Origin: Schoenoplectus triqueter
Taxonomy: Eukaryota; Streptophyta; Magnoliopsida; Poales; Cyperaceae
DNA length: 32,735 bases
NCBI GenBank assembly: GCA_964058805.1
Contig: CAXKVV010000594.1
Coordinates: forward strand, 1-32,735
Reading direction: 5' to 3'
A model generated the notes under the pieces. It saw only the letters and a list, made by a program, of their open reading frames with translations, did not search any database and was not told the DNA's origin. Shown here one piece after another: positions 20,600 to 31,700 of the stretch. Every line of letters starts with the position of its first letter. Within the stretch, counting starts at the first letter, position 1. The position numbers were made by a program, and so were the translations under genes.

Positions 20600-21330
20600 T
20601 AGTTAGTTTTGGTATGGTTAACGGTTTTCAATTTTTTGGTAATAGAATGTCCAATTATAGCAATATAGCAGACAAACAGCTTTTCAATTATAGCAGTTGA
20701 TATACGGGTTTATATTTTGGCAGTTCAATATCTGTATTTTTTTGATTTGATGTACTTCCAATTGGTGTTTTTATATGCTATATTATTTTTCTGAAGTTAT
20801 TTTTAATGCTTGATTGTTTTAATTTGTCATCAGTTGACAATTGGAAAATAAAATAAAAATTAGGGATGCTATTTTGTGCAGGAATGTGTTTTACTGCCAG
20901 AATAAGTGGTGTTACTCCCATAAATAATAGATTTCCTGACAAATTAATTAATAATAGAAAAATAATAATATGGATGAGTAGAGTTATTCCGTGACTTGTT
21001 AAAGTTATTTTTGTGGAAGTAAAAACCATGAAAATAATATGAGTTATTATGTTGCTCAATTTCTCGGAACTGTCAAATATTTACTACGGAATTAAGAACC
21101 GGAGCACTCAGACGGGAATCTATTTTCGTAGAATCATTTCCGTGCTTAATTCTTCAGAAAAGGATTATCTCTGTGGTATTCTACGAAAATAGTATTTGTT
21201 CTGGCGATGAAAGCACCGTGGAAGCCTTTCCGTGGGTAATTCACGAAAATGACGTATTTTTCGTGCTTGACTCCACAGAAACGGAACAAGCGTTTTTCAT
21301 TCTACGGTAATAATAACAATTCTAGTAGTG

Positions 21331-22740
21331 AGAAAAAAGGAAAAGGAGATGAAAGTCTAGGGCAAGGAGGAATTTTCACGGTGATCAAATCAACGCTCGC
21401 CAAATACCATGGTTTTTCACAAGAGTTGTCAACGCGATTTGGAGTAGTTGAACTCTCGTCGATTTCAAATTGCCTCTACAACTCGTTCCGATCACAAAAA
21501 ATATGATTTCTTCGATTCCATTTCGTGTTTTTCCTTCGAGAATCTATTTTGATCAAAGGGTTCAACTCTAGAAAATGAGAATTGAGGCCGCCCCTCACCG
21601 TCGTGAGGCCGCCCAGCTCGGACCCTCCACGACCCTTCCCCCATTAGCACGGGCGCCCTACAGCCTAGACCCCGCATGCGCCCCTCCCCAACCAGCCCGG
21701 ACCCCGCACGCGGCCCTCCACCGCCAGCCCAGGCACCCTGCAGCCCAGACCCAGCACCCTCTACCCTGCGAGGCCAGATGCCGTGTAGCCGGGACCTCAC
21801 GCCGCCACCCCTTAAAAAATTATTACTTTCACTCTGCCAATCGGCAGATGGAGGTCGTTGCTCTTCTCAAAGTGCAATGAAGTACCGACTCCAGACAAGC
21901 GTCTTCTCTGCAGACTCGCATCCTTTTTTTATAACCTTCAAAGCGAATCCTCTCTGTATGTTCTGAAATTATGGTACTAACGAGGCGATAGCTACGATGG
22001 GAGATCCGGTCAATCGCTACTCATGTTGTTGCGTACGTAGCGATATTACCATTTCTGCCCCTTGGAGCGAGCTTTTCTCTCTGCTCCTTCCAGTGGCGAG
22101 TGACCAAGTCATTTACATATTTTTCAATTTGTTCCGTATGGCTTCCTTTTCTCGACTGCTCTAAAGCACCAGTTAATTCCATATTTCCCTTCCCTATCGT
22201 TCTCCCTTTTAAAGAGCAGCTCTCTTATGGTTTAAGATATTACAAATGACGGAGAAAAGCAGAAAATACATGGTGTAGAACGGCCTAGTTATTGTAAAGA
22301 ATGTTGTTTCTTAAACTTGCGTTTTCTCTGAGATTGCGTGTTCTGTTGGATTTAGTAGCTATTATTAAACCTGCTGCTGATGCTCCCACTGTTTGGATAA
22401 ATGTTTGCCCTATTTCATAAATAACCGATATTTTTATTAATAACGTAAAAAAATTTAAAAATATGAAAATTGGGATTGAAATCATGAAAATAATAAATCC
22501 GCACTTAAATACATATTTCTGAGTTCAATGAAATAAATGTTTCATTACAGTCACAATTTGATAATCCGTTTTCAGAAAATTAAACATTTAATTCTAAAGA
22601 GCAATTACAATGAGCAATTAATGAATATCATATAAGAGAAAATATCGAGCTGAAAACAGAAAGAAATAGTAAATCTATATTGGTTATGATATACAAACAA
22701 CAATCTAGATGTTTTTAGAGATTATATGTTGTGTGTTCTA
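21331..22740. other. Intergenic stretch with a GC-rich block
   Basis: The block at about 21580-21820 is rich in CCC and GGCC, and open in several overlapping frames on both strands. That is a composition effect rather than a gene. The rest, to 22740, shows no recognisable coding or defined repeat; a minus-strand frame at 22285-22485 has no motif. Confidence 0.35.
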
Positions 22741-22764
22741 AAAGTAGTCATTTCTGAATTATCA

Positions 22765-24360
22765 AGACTAATCTCTACGTTCACACATGTGTTCAAGAGA
22801 TTACTCGTTCAGATCATGCACAATTAACTACGAAAATGATAGCTGGTGTAATAAAATAAGAGTTGGCAGAGATTATGACATTAACAATTAAAACAATATA
22901 TACATTACTAAGAGCAAAATTTCTGGGTGTTAATCCTTCCTACTCTAACATTTGGCGAGGTTGCGAGAAAGCAATAGCATATTTTTTTGGAAGTTGAGAA
23001 GGTTTGTATGGTATACTACATTGATTATTCAATGTCATTCAATCAACAAATCCTGAAATGAAATATAATATAATATCTTGACGGAGCCTAGCATTCGACC
23101 AGAAGTTTATTATTTTAAGTGTGCGACATGGGCTTGGGGTCCTTGCATCGAAACTTTTTGATACCTTCGACCGGTTATAAACATTGATGCTATTTTTTTA
23201 TCTGGACGCTATGAGGGGAGATTATTGATGGCATGTGATTATGACGTCGAAAATTAACTCATACCCTTGACATTTGCATTGGTTGAAAAAGAAAATTTTG
23301 AGAATTGGGGTTGGTTTATGAGTTGGTTGTGTCGCGAAGTGACAGGACCTGAATGAATTTATGTAATTTTCGATCAACACAAAGCAATCAAAGTGATTTT
23401 TTGAGTATCCACAATATGGTTGGTCAGAAGAAAATGAGGATGTTGTGCATCGATATTATATGCAACATGTTTCAGAGAACTTGTACAAAATATGTCCCAA
23501 TCAGGACATTAAAGATCTCTTCAAATGGACAGCTTCAAAGAAAAACCTCGTCAATTTAAGGAAGGTATGTTATCTATCAGACAATAGTATCCGAATGGAT
23601 ATAAGTTTTTATTAATTGTAGGTACTACAGTAGATCAAAATGGTAAAGAAAAAATAAATCCAAATAGATCATACTCTCATATTTTGACGGTAATAAGAGT
23701 CAGAAAATTCAAGTTAAATCGGTTTATATGTACCTTTTATAGTGCTCAAACCCTTCTTAATACCTGGTCCGAACATTTTTATCCATATCCAAATCAAATT
23801 GATTGGCCAGATAGCAGCGGTCCAAGAATCATTCCTAAGCGACGATTGATCCGAAAGGGTCGTAGAAAGCATATTTGTTTACCAATGATTATGGATGAAA
23901 TTGAAGGATGATGGGTAAAATGAGGATCAAGACTTGCACAAATAATAACAACTCGAGTAATATTTTAGTATGCAAATAAAATGAAGACTTTTATTTTGCT
24001 ATATATATATAATTGTGCATTATATATTTTCATACAGCAGAAAATTTGAATACTCAACAAGTAAGTCAATATGCCCGTCACTCCATCATTATTCCACCAT
24101 CGAGAAGTAACATAAGCAATACTACTTTTGATGCTGCACGACATTCAATTAGCGATGTCTCTACTGCTATATTTTTGAATGTACATCATAACACTAATGA
24201 GTCAGGTAATTATATGAGTTAATTTATGATATAAACACATTTACAAATAATTCTAACTTTCTCCTATCATAGGTGCATCATCAAGTCAACACAGTAATCA
24301 AATTGTACGGAAGTCATTTGCTGAAAGAATCAGATCGTTATTTAGAGGCTCTTCTAATCG
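22765..24360 (+). pseudogene. MULE (Mutator-like) transposase, decayed
   Basis: MULE transposases cut and paste DNA through a DDE core. The frame starting near 22765 reads KTNLYVHTC, then RSDHAQLTTKMIAGVIK, LRAKFLGVNPSYSNIWRG and EKAIAYFFGS (the MuDR N-terminal pattern), then WAWGPCIETF, LRPVINIDAIFLSGRYEG, LIPLTFALVEKENFENWGWF and IYVIFDQHKAI (the MULE domain). At least six stops and a frameshift near 23400 interrupt it. HRYYMQHVSENLYK follows. The SWIM zinc finger expected next is absent. A C-terminal block at 23684-23911 (NTWSEHFYPYPNQIDWP, RKGRRKH) and possible last exons at 24043-24222 and 24273-24351 complete it. Terminal repeats were not identified. Confidence 0.8.
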
Positions 24361-24383
24361 TCAAAATTGAAATGATTGTATCG

Positions 24384-24410
24384 TATTATATTATATTATA
24401 TTATATTATA
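24384..24410. repeat. (TATTA)5 microsatellite
   Basis: Five full copies of TATTA plus two bases. It is the reverse complement of the TAATA repeat in the gypsy LTR, but there is no LTR homology around it. Confidence 0.8.
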
Positions 24411-24623
24411 ATGAAACTATTTATATTTTTAATAAATTATTATGTAGCAAATTATAATATTTTTATCATCAAAGAAATTAAATTGAATGTATTTTTTTAA
24501 TGTTATTAGATGACTAACCGATTACATTCAGCGAGTTTATTATATCAGTTTATCAGAAAAAAAAATTACAAACTTAGTTAATAGCTTAAATAAAATATTA
24601 ATAAATTTAGTTATTAATTTAAA

Positions 24624-24738
24624 CTCTTATACATGAACCATTAATATTCAACTCTTAATACACGAATTATTCATATTAAACTCTTAATACACAAATTATT
24701 CATATTCAACTCTTAATACATGAATTATTCATATTCAT
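24624..24738. repeat. 29-bp tandem repeat, four copies
   Basis: Units start at 24624, 24652, 24681 and 24710. Each begins CTCTTA and contains ATTATTCATATTCAA or close variants; the first is 28 bases long. No coding content. Confidence 0.85.
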
Positions 24739-24785
24739 ATCCACATCCAATTCAACTCTAAAATTCAGATCTGTAAAAAAAAATT

Positions 24786-24860
24786 GAGTCTGCACTTAAT
24801 AAGTGCAGACTCGAGTCCGCTTTTAGCGAACGCGGACCCCGGTCCGTATTTATTAAGTGC
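24786..24860. repeat. Cluster of palindromes around GCACTTA and GGTCCG
   Basis: The first palindrome, 24786-24812, has perfect 13-bp arms (GAGTCTGCACTTA and its complement) around one A. GTCCGC at 24815-24820 pairs with GCGGAC at 24832-24837. CGGACC at 24833-24838 pairs with GGTCCG at 24841-24846. A further TTAAGTGCGGA near 24853 echoes the first palindrome. It is probably a transposon subterminal region of unknown family. Confidence 0.7.
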
Positions 24861-24892
24861 GGATTTATTATTTTCGTGATTTCGGCCTCTAG

Positions 24893-25345
24893 GGGGCATG
24901 CGCAAGAATTAGGCCAAACGAGGAGGTGAGGACTACAAGTTCTTCGAGTGACCAGACGTGAGGTGGGAGGTCCACTAGGTCTAACTAAATTTTATATCCT
25001 AGGCCATGTTGAGTGGTTTTGATGGCAGGGGACCAGTGAAAGAAGATGTAACCAAGTGATGAGAGGGCTTTCGCAAAAGCAGTCGTGAAGTCTTGGTCGG
25101 TGAGGTGGGAGTTAAACATGAGGACGTAATACATCTTGGATATGTGGGAGACCTCGTATAGGGTTTTCCATGGTAGGGCTCGAGCTAGGTCGCCGTTGAG
25201 TTTTTGTGAGTAGTGATCAGAGATAAACCTAGTGTCGATGACGTATGTCTCTGCTAGTCAGTCAATCTCTGTGGCCAAAGCTGAATTATCGTGTAAGAAG
25301 ACACTCGTGGTTGCAGGCTTGTTGGTTGAAAATGTAAGATCACCT
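24893..25345 (-). pseudogene. DUF4283-like transposon ORF fragment
   Basis: The minus strand reads VFLHDNSALATEID, a stop, then TYVIDTRFISDHYSQKLNGD, SKMYYVLMF, LGYIFFHWSP, a further stop, then LPPHVWSLEELVVLTSSFG and ILAHAP. The order (aromatic-rich strand, WSP, then a LPPH-W motif) resembles the DUF4283-type domain found in many plant retroelement-derived ORFs, but the assignment is from memory of the pattern. Two in-frame stops make it non-functional. Its upstream part probably lies beyond the LTR fragment, at 25823-26250. Confidence 0.45.
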
Positions 25346-25375
25346 ATGTTGCCTCTTGGTTGGAAATGTAAGATC

Positions 25376-25821
25376 AAATTTTAAGGCTGGATCTAAATCC
25401 ATACTGAGTAATTTTTAAATTAGTCACGTTTCCACGGTGGTTGTGGGATCCAGGTATTTCAGGTGCGGGATGGAGTGTTGATGAGAGTGCTAGATGCAGT
25501 CCTGCGTGATATCAGAGGTGTTTCGCCGCATCAGCATAGTGAGGCGGGCAGATGATTAGGACTTATCGGGTATCGAGTTTTTGTTTCTTTCTTTGGGCTT
25601 TATTTGAGAGATTTTGCTACCCATTCCGATGGAGTTAGCCCCGCCGGTGTTATATTCTACTGTATATTCTGGATTGTTATTGTTTTGTATTATTATTATT
25701 ATTTTATTTATTCTGAGATTTATCTTATTTTATTCATTTAGTCTTTCGTACGCATGTCTCGTCGTGCGTACATGGCGGGATTAAGCACCCCTAATCCGAT
25801 TTAGTTATTCTGAGGTGTGAC
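25376..25821 (+). repeat. Fragment of the same gypsy LTR, plus orientation
   Basis: This aligns with the complement of 9030-9485: AAGGCTGGATCTAAATCCAT, CGGTGGTTGTGGGATCCAG, CCGATGGAGTTAGCCCCGCC, and the terminus GGTGTGACA. It keeps the intact CA end that both other copies have mutated. It starts abruptly near AGATCAAATT and is more diverged than the other pair. A duplicated 21-base block lies just upstream (about 25322-25376). Confidence 0.75.
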
Positions 25822-25822
25822 A

Positions 25823-26250
25823 TGAGGGTTGGCCCCTTTGGGGAGGGGGAGGAGCACGGTCAAACGATGAGTGTGAGGTTGCGACCTCTGTCTGCCTAGG
25901 CTGGGGTTATGCTGAATGGTGGGGTCTGGTCTCATCGTTTTGGCCTCTTGCTCCTTTCTGTGGAGGAACTGGAGGTCCCTACGTGAGGCCTCACAAGTCT
26001 GTGCATAAGGCCAAGTCCTCGGATATGCATGAAGGTACGCTGGACTGTTGGGTGGGGGACGGAGGCGTCCCTGCAAATGTTGAGGCACTAGAAAAGGAAA
26101 TGAATGTCGAGAGTGGAAGCTTGTCGGTTTCTTGGAGGGTGACATGGTTGCAGGTAGTGTGCAGCTGGTGCGCTTGTAAGTGTGGTTGCGTTGGTGGATT
26201 GAGCATATGGGTTTGGGTGGGTATTTATAGTAATTAGTAGGGAGGGCTTG
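25823..26250 (-). pseudogene. Possible N-terminal part of the split DUF4283-like ORF
   Basis: An open minus-strand frame runs from about 26160 (MSPSKKPTSFHSRHSF) through ASRRDLQFLHRKEQEAKTM to the LTR fragment. The charged, proline-rich composition would fit the N-terminal linker of a retroelement ORF. No conserved domain is visible; the link to the fragment on the other side of the LTR is inferred from strand and position. Confidence 0.25.
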
Positions 26251-26400
26251 TAGCATGTGGGTTGAATGAACACGGTGTATGTGGGGCTTTGGGTATAAGG
26301 AGCAATGGTTGACTCTGTAGTATTTGGCCGAAATGTATATGGACCAACCGTCCTGTGATGTCACGATGCGGCGACGACCCATTGGTTGCGACCAGTGTAC

Positions 26401-26680
26401 TTACTGCGGTGATCGGGTTGGCCAGTGAAGTGGCAGTGGGCGACTGCAGTGATCGGGAGGGCCTTGTGGGGCCTGACCTGGCGACCGAGGTTGTGTGGGG
26501 GGGGCTCGCCTAGAGGGACCTAGCGGAGGGGAGGAGGCGTTGGAGGGGTGGCAGGAGGGAGGGCAGATCACTAACGGTGGAGAGGGTGTCAGCGGTGGGT
26601 GAGAGGGCTTCAATAGTGGAGAGGGTACCGGCGGGGGAGAGTCGCCTAGTGGGAGAGAACCGTTATGGAGAAATTACCTT
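26401..26680 (+). repeat. G-rich low-complexity block
   Basis: Purine-rich plus strand with many GG/GGG/GGGG runs, including eight G near 26500. GTGGAGAGGGT occurs at about 26577 and 26616, and GGTGGGTGAGAGGG between them. The open frames on both strands reflect composition. It could form G-quadruplexes. I see no gene. Confidence 0.5.
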
Positions 26681-26689
26681 CACGATCAC

Positions 26690-28574
26690 CCAGTTCGCCT
26701 CGGGAATCCCCTCCCAACTCTTTGCTAGTAATATTTCAACTCCTTTTAAAATTAAAAGAGCCACAATCAACTCCAACTCTCAAGGTTAAAATCGTAAATG
26801 AAGTAATATGATGTAAAATTTTAACAGATAATGAAATAAAACAAATGTTGATGGTTTGCCTATGTACTACAAGTTGCTGAAGCTATGAAGAGTAAATGGC
26901 ATGGTTTGTGCTAATAAGAACCCATTTCTAAGCAACTCCTCAATGCTGATTCAGCAACCGTCAATAGACCATTAACAAAAAAAATTTAGTCCATTGGATC
27001 ATTTTCATTACATTATGGTATGGTGCTTGTGAGGCTGTGATGTTGAACTGAAGCTAAATACTTATTTTTGTAAGTAAATAAAGGAAATACTTTGAATCCT
27101 GCAGGGGAAAGTCTGATTTAGGTAGTAAATTTTATTTTATCAAAATATTGATAGTGGGTTAAAAGAATAAATATTCGTGTTGTAACATTAATTACACAAT
27201 TCGTTTTCCCCTTCAAATTACTATCAGGAAGGTATTGTACTTTGTTGGAAAAACGTTGAAGAAAATGTAATTATACAATTCGCATTTTACTTCAGTAAAA
27301 GAATTTCCCTTTTTGCTTCTTTAATTATCTACTTTGTCATTCGTTAATTCTAGTACAATACCGATTGATTTTGACAATCTTCAAAATTAAAGCTCAAATT
27401 TGAAATCATGTATATAAACATAATTCATATTATTCACAAATTATGTCGATACTATATACAATATATATGACGAGATTTCATATATGTTTTATCATGTATC
27501 TACGTGAATTGTATTATCCTTTGCTTAATCATAAAATAATACTTAAATTACATGAAATATCCATAACATTTTTTTAGTAGTACGTTTATTTTAACTTTTT
27601 TTCTTCAAAGAAAAGACTACAAATATCGCATTCATTTCTGCAAATTGCAAAATGCAGACAATTTAGAGCTCTCTGTATAAGACGCAATCAATTTGGTCGG
27701 TGAACATTTTGTCATCCTGTATATAATTTGTGAAGAGGTTATAAGTTTATACATGAACACGAATTAATATTTTGTATGGCAAAACAAATCAAGAGGCTAA
27801 AATCTCATTTCTAAGATCCAAATCTTTTGGCATGCAGGTTAAATAATATGGTCAAGATGAAGTGAAGAAAAATGGAGTTTATTTCAATAGAATAGAATAG
27901 AAAAGACATGAGAGCAGATGATTTTGAATTGAAGTTTCATGATCAGAACAAAATCTGATGCATCAAGTTTGAAGCTCCTGAAAGAATAATTATTGCTGTT
28001 CTTGAATCTTTTTATGCAGATTAATGAATATAAATGTATCACAGTTAAAAGGAAAATATATTGCTCTGTATAAAATGAGTCAAATGATCATTGTGGATAC
28101 TGAACAATAATTTTAATTTAGTGAAATATTTTTTTTCCCAATGAAGCACCATTAAAGTTATTTAATTGACAGTGATAGTTGTAGGAATTAATTGACTCAA
28201 ATACTTTCTTGTTAGTCAGCACCTTCACTCTATTTAAATGAATAACTAAAATTTGCAACACATGTTGGGACATTTTGACTTGAAATAGTAAACTACATTT
28301 AGAAAGTTAGACAATTAACAACATCTATAGTAATGTCAGTAAAAGCGTATTATTAGAAAACATAATTATATTTTTCTGAATTGACCATTCTCCGAGTCTA
28401 GACCACTCTTTTCCCTCCAATATTCAGTGTGCAGTGTGCACTGCGCCCTCATTTCACTTGTATCATTGCACTCGGGTCCCACATGTTTTTATTTTTCAGG
28501 TCCCGTTTGTCAATATTAGTTGGATATGAGTGGGGAACAGCATTGAGGGCACAGAATATTTTTTTCTATTTTCT
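26690..28574. other. AT-rich upstream region of the RING-CH gene
   Basis: No coding similarity or clear transposon ends. The last few hundred bases should contain the promoter, but no single convincing TATA box stands out. Confidence 0.3.
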
Positions 28575-28684
28575 ATGAAAAATAATAAGCATCACCATTC
28601 TTTCGCTCCTATTCTTTGCGGAGTGTCGACAGTTCTGTTTTCCCTTCTCAAGCTCAACAGAAAGACTGATACGCAGAGCAGCGG

Positions 28685-28720
<36 letters not shown>

Positions 28721-28721
28721 A
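28575..28721 (+). other. Candidate upstream ORF in the leader of the RING-CH gene
   Basis: The ATG at 28575 opens 48 codons (MKNNKHHHSF...) ending in Leu-Ser repeats encoded by the CT tract, with a stop 45 bases before the main ATG. It matters only if transcription starts upstream of 28575, which is not known. Confidence 0.3.
28686..28717. repeat. (CT)16 microsatellite in the 5' leader
   Basis: Sixteen CT units about 50 bases before the start codon. CT/GA tracts are common in plant leaders and are bound by BPC/GAGA-type factors. Variable in length, so a likely polymorphic marker. Confidence 0.85.
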
Positions 28722-28766
28722 TTCGTGATCCAATTAGAAAACTTAAGACGAAGTTTTGGTGGGCTG

Positions 28767-31700
28767 ATGGAGACGGGGGTTTCTTCAGCCTTTGATGATC
28801 AGCAGGTATATTTCCGGGGTTCATGCGATTTTTCTGATTACTGAAATTCTCTGCGAACAATTTCTCTCAGAATGAAAAATTCTTCTTTGCAATTCGATTG
28901 GACTGGCGGAAGTTTCTGTTTAATGTTTGGAGGTTCACATCGTTTTGTTTTGCTGATGGAACTTTTGTAATTCTTCCTTAGCAAATCTAACTAAGTTTTT
29001 TTTATTCAATTGGGAAATTTTCTCTTAAGTTCTCCTTTCATTTTCTGTAATTTAATTGGTTAATTTCAAATTCTTTTCTGAATTGATATCAGAGGGGTTT
29101 GGATCTGATTTTGATCAGTGGGAAATCACTATGGAATTAAGTACCTTAATTTAATTCCTTTTGTTTTTGTACTTATAGTTAATGAACAGCCGCACTTATT
29201 TTTCTTTATTCTTTAGTCAGTGTCCAGTTGTCAAGTATTTATTTGATCCAAAATATACAGATAGGATTGCTTACACAGATCTGGGGCTTTGTTGATAATT
29301 ACTTAACTTAGCAATCTTCATATAGATTACAATTGAAAATTCATCTATCCTAAATATGTCATGCAATAGCATTCATGAAATTTGTGCATGTTTCAGTGTT
29401 CATTAAACAGCCAATTTTGTTTCAATTTTGTATTTGATGTCACTTCATAAGCTATTAAGAGACATTTAATTGCCAGAAATTATGATATGTTACTTGGGAA
29501 TTGATCACTGCTTATATACTGGTATTTGCCATAATTTACATATCCAGACATCCAGTGATGTGCATATAAACATTTTAACGACCTTTTTTTTTTGATTTGA
29601 GAATTGCTTTCAATTCATCGAGTTACTCTGTCTCTAGGGGTGTGCAAATGGGTCTGTTTAATTAGTTTCGAATGGAACCATTAAATTTTGGACTATTTTG
29701 TTTAGTTTTTCGGTTTAAATTTTTTTTTTTAATTTTAGCTAATTCGATTTTTATTGTTTGGTTCGGTTTTAATTTTTCTAAACCGGATAAACCGAACATT
29801 CTAAAATTTATCAAACAAATTTATTTTACTTGTTATAGATAAGGATTATATCAAAGATAATCCGAATATATTTATTTTCTATAGGTTTTATTTAGTTATT
29901 TATTTTATTTTCTAATCTATTTATTTCTTCTATCAATTTTTGTAACTTTCAATATTTTTCGTTCCTCTTTAAATATATATTTTTGGTTTATTCGGTTTTT
30001 TATTTTCGGTTTATTCGGTTGATATTTTAAAAGTTTGGTTCGGTTCATTTTTTGACAAACCAAAAAAATTTTAGATGCATATATTTATTTCGGTTTAAAC
30101 CGAACCAACCATTTGCACACTCATATCTGTCTCCATGTCTGTAGGGTACCCCCTATTTTGCAATTGTCAGAATCTAGTGATACAAATTAAATCAATAAGG
30201 CTCAAACTTATACTTCTCAACATTATTTAAAGTTGGTTGTTCCAAATCCAATTTGAACTTTAATCTTATTTTATCTAGTTATAACTTCTGAATCATAACA
30301 AGTTTTGATGTCAAATGCTTAATTTATTTGTTAATGCCAAAGGCAATTAATCCAGAGGGAAGCAACAGAAATACAGAACCTACTGCACCAACAGTACCGA
30401 ACCCCCGAAAGCCACAAAACCTCTCCTCTTTACAAATACCCAACCGAACTATAGAAAACCAGATCCATAATCTGCCCGCCTCTGCTAGAATAACCAGTTC
30501 ACCAAGCCCTAGTTCCTCAAGATTTGGTCTTCCCCCGCGTCCATCCTCCACAAGGGCAAAACCATCTTTGCGAGGTATCCTTTCTTCAAAGAGCTTCATT
30601 GGAAGAAACAGATCCAGTAAGGAGGTTCAGGAGGGCGAAAGAACTATACTTATCATGCCAGGAGAACCCTCATCAGAAGGGGCAAAATCAGAAAAAGCGT
30701 CAGGTTCAGGGCCTTTTTCTTTAAGTAGGGTTTTCTCAAACATATCTACTAAAACAATACACTCTATGCCTGTAACTCCAATTGGGAATGTGGTGGCCTC
30801 TTTTAAGGACAGTCATGCTGTTGACCTTCCTGTTGCTAATGTAAGGTTCTCTACTATTTGTTTGATGAATGTCTTATTCAAAAGCTTCACTATGATTATA
30901 CACCTGAAGTAAGAATCATAAAAGATATGCTTTGAAAAAGCAGAATTAGCCCATACGCACGTACAAAATATGAGAGATGTTATGTGTTTAATTATTTTTT
31001 CCAAATGCCCAAACTTCCCTAGTTGCACACCCGTGAGATAGAAAAGAAAGTTTTTGTACTGTTAGCAAGCTTTTAAAAAAACGTTTCACGGCTTTTAACG
31101 GCAAGACAATAATTTTGAGTTAAAACAGTTTAAACGGGATTATTCAACGGCTTTTAACGGTTTAAATGGGATTATTTAATGGCTTTTAACGGTTTTAATG
31201 GTTTAAACGAAGTTTTTTTACTTCACATTAAAGATTTTTTGATGAAGTTAAAACGGAGTTTAAACGGTTAAAATGAAGTTTTTTAAAAGCTAGACTGTTA
31301 GAGATATTTAGGGATGATAAAGTTATACCTTGTTTCTCAACAGCCATCATGTTTAGGTTATAAATGAAACTTCTTCTATCCTTATCTTCTTCTTTTTTCA
31401 ATGGAAGGCTGGAGTGCAAAAGAAGATGAGACGCTCATTTTCTGTTCCGGAAAATGTGAAAAATGCTGGTTTCAGAAGGACGAATTCACAAGGATTACTT
31501 CGTGTTGTACCAATTACTCCTCGGCCCATACCTGTAGACAAGGCCAACACCAAAGAAAGTAGTGATATAGAAGAAACACCGCCTGGTATTATTCCGCATT
31601 TTGTCCCTTATTTCTTTCTCCATGCTCTATAATGCTTAACTTCTTATATATCAGTTACCAAACGTATGCAGGTTTGTTGTCTTCCACCACCAGCTTGTAA

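Larger units (their letters stand above)
18192..21330. mobile_element. Non-autonomous CACTA (En/Spm) transposon, 3.1 kb
   Basis: CACTA elements move by a DDE transposase that binds terminal and subterminal repeats. Here the terminal repeats read CACTACTAGAATT, four mismatched bases, then TTATTACCGT on both sides in opposite orientation. Flanking triplets are AGG (left) and AGA (right), close to a 3-bp target duplication. Subterminal ACGGAAATA-type words occur five times within 18250-18370, and TTCCGTG/CTACGAAAAT words within 21080-21310. I see no transposase, so mobility would depend on an autonomous relative. The interior holds a GC-rich patch (18640-18900), a 21-bp tandem repeat and exon-like segments. 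Confidence 0.85.

Noticed and set aside
21492..21966. Overlapping ORFs of about 100 codons on both strands
   Set aside because: They follow from the GC-rich, stop-poor composition. No motif or codon pattern favours any frame.
25801..26382. 193-codon minus-strand ORF as an intact host gene
   Set aside because: It reads into the LTR terminus (its last codons are LTR sequence), and no domain is visible. It was kept only as a possible fragment of a split transposon ORF.
30324..30599. Minus-strand 91-codon ORF opposite exon 2 of the RING-CH gene
   Set aside because: It is a shadow of the Ser/Pro-rich coding exon, whose splice borders and phase fit the plus-strand gene.
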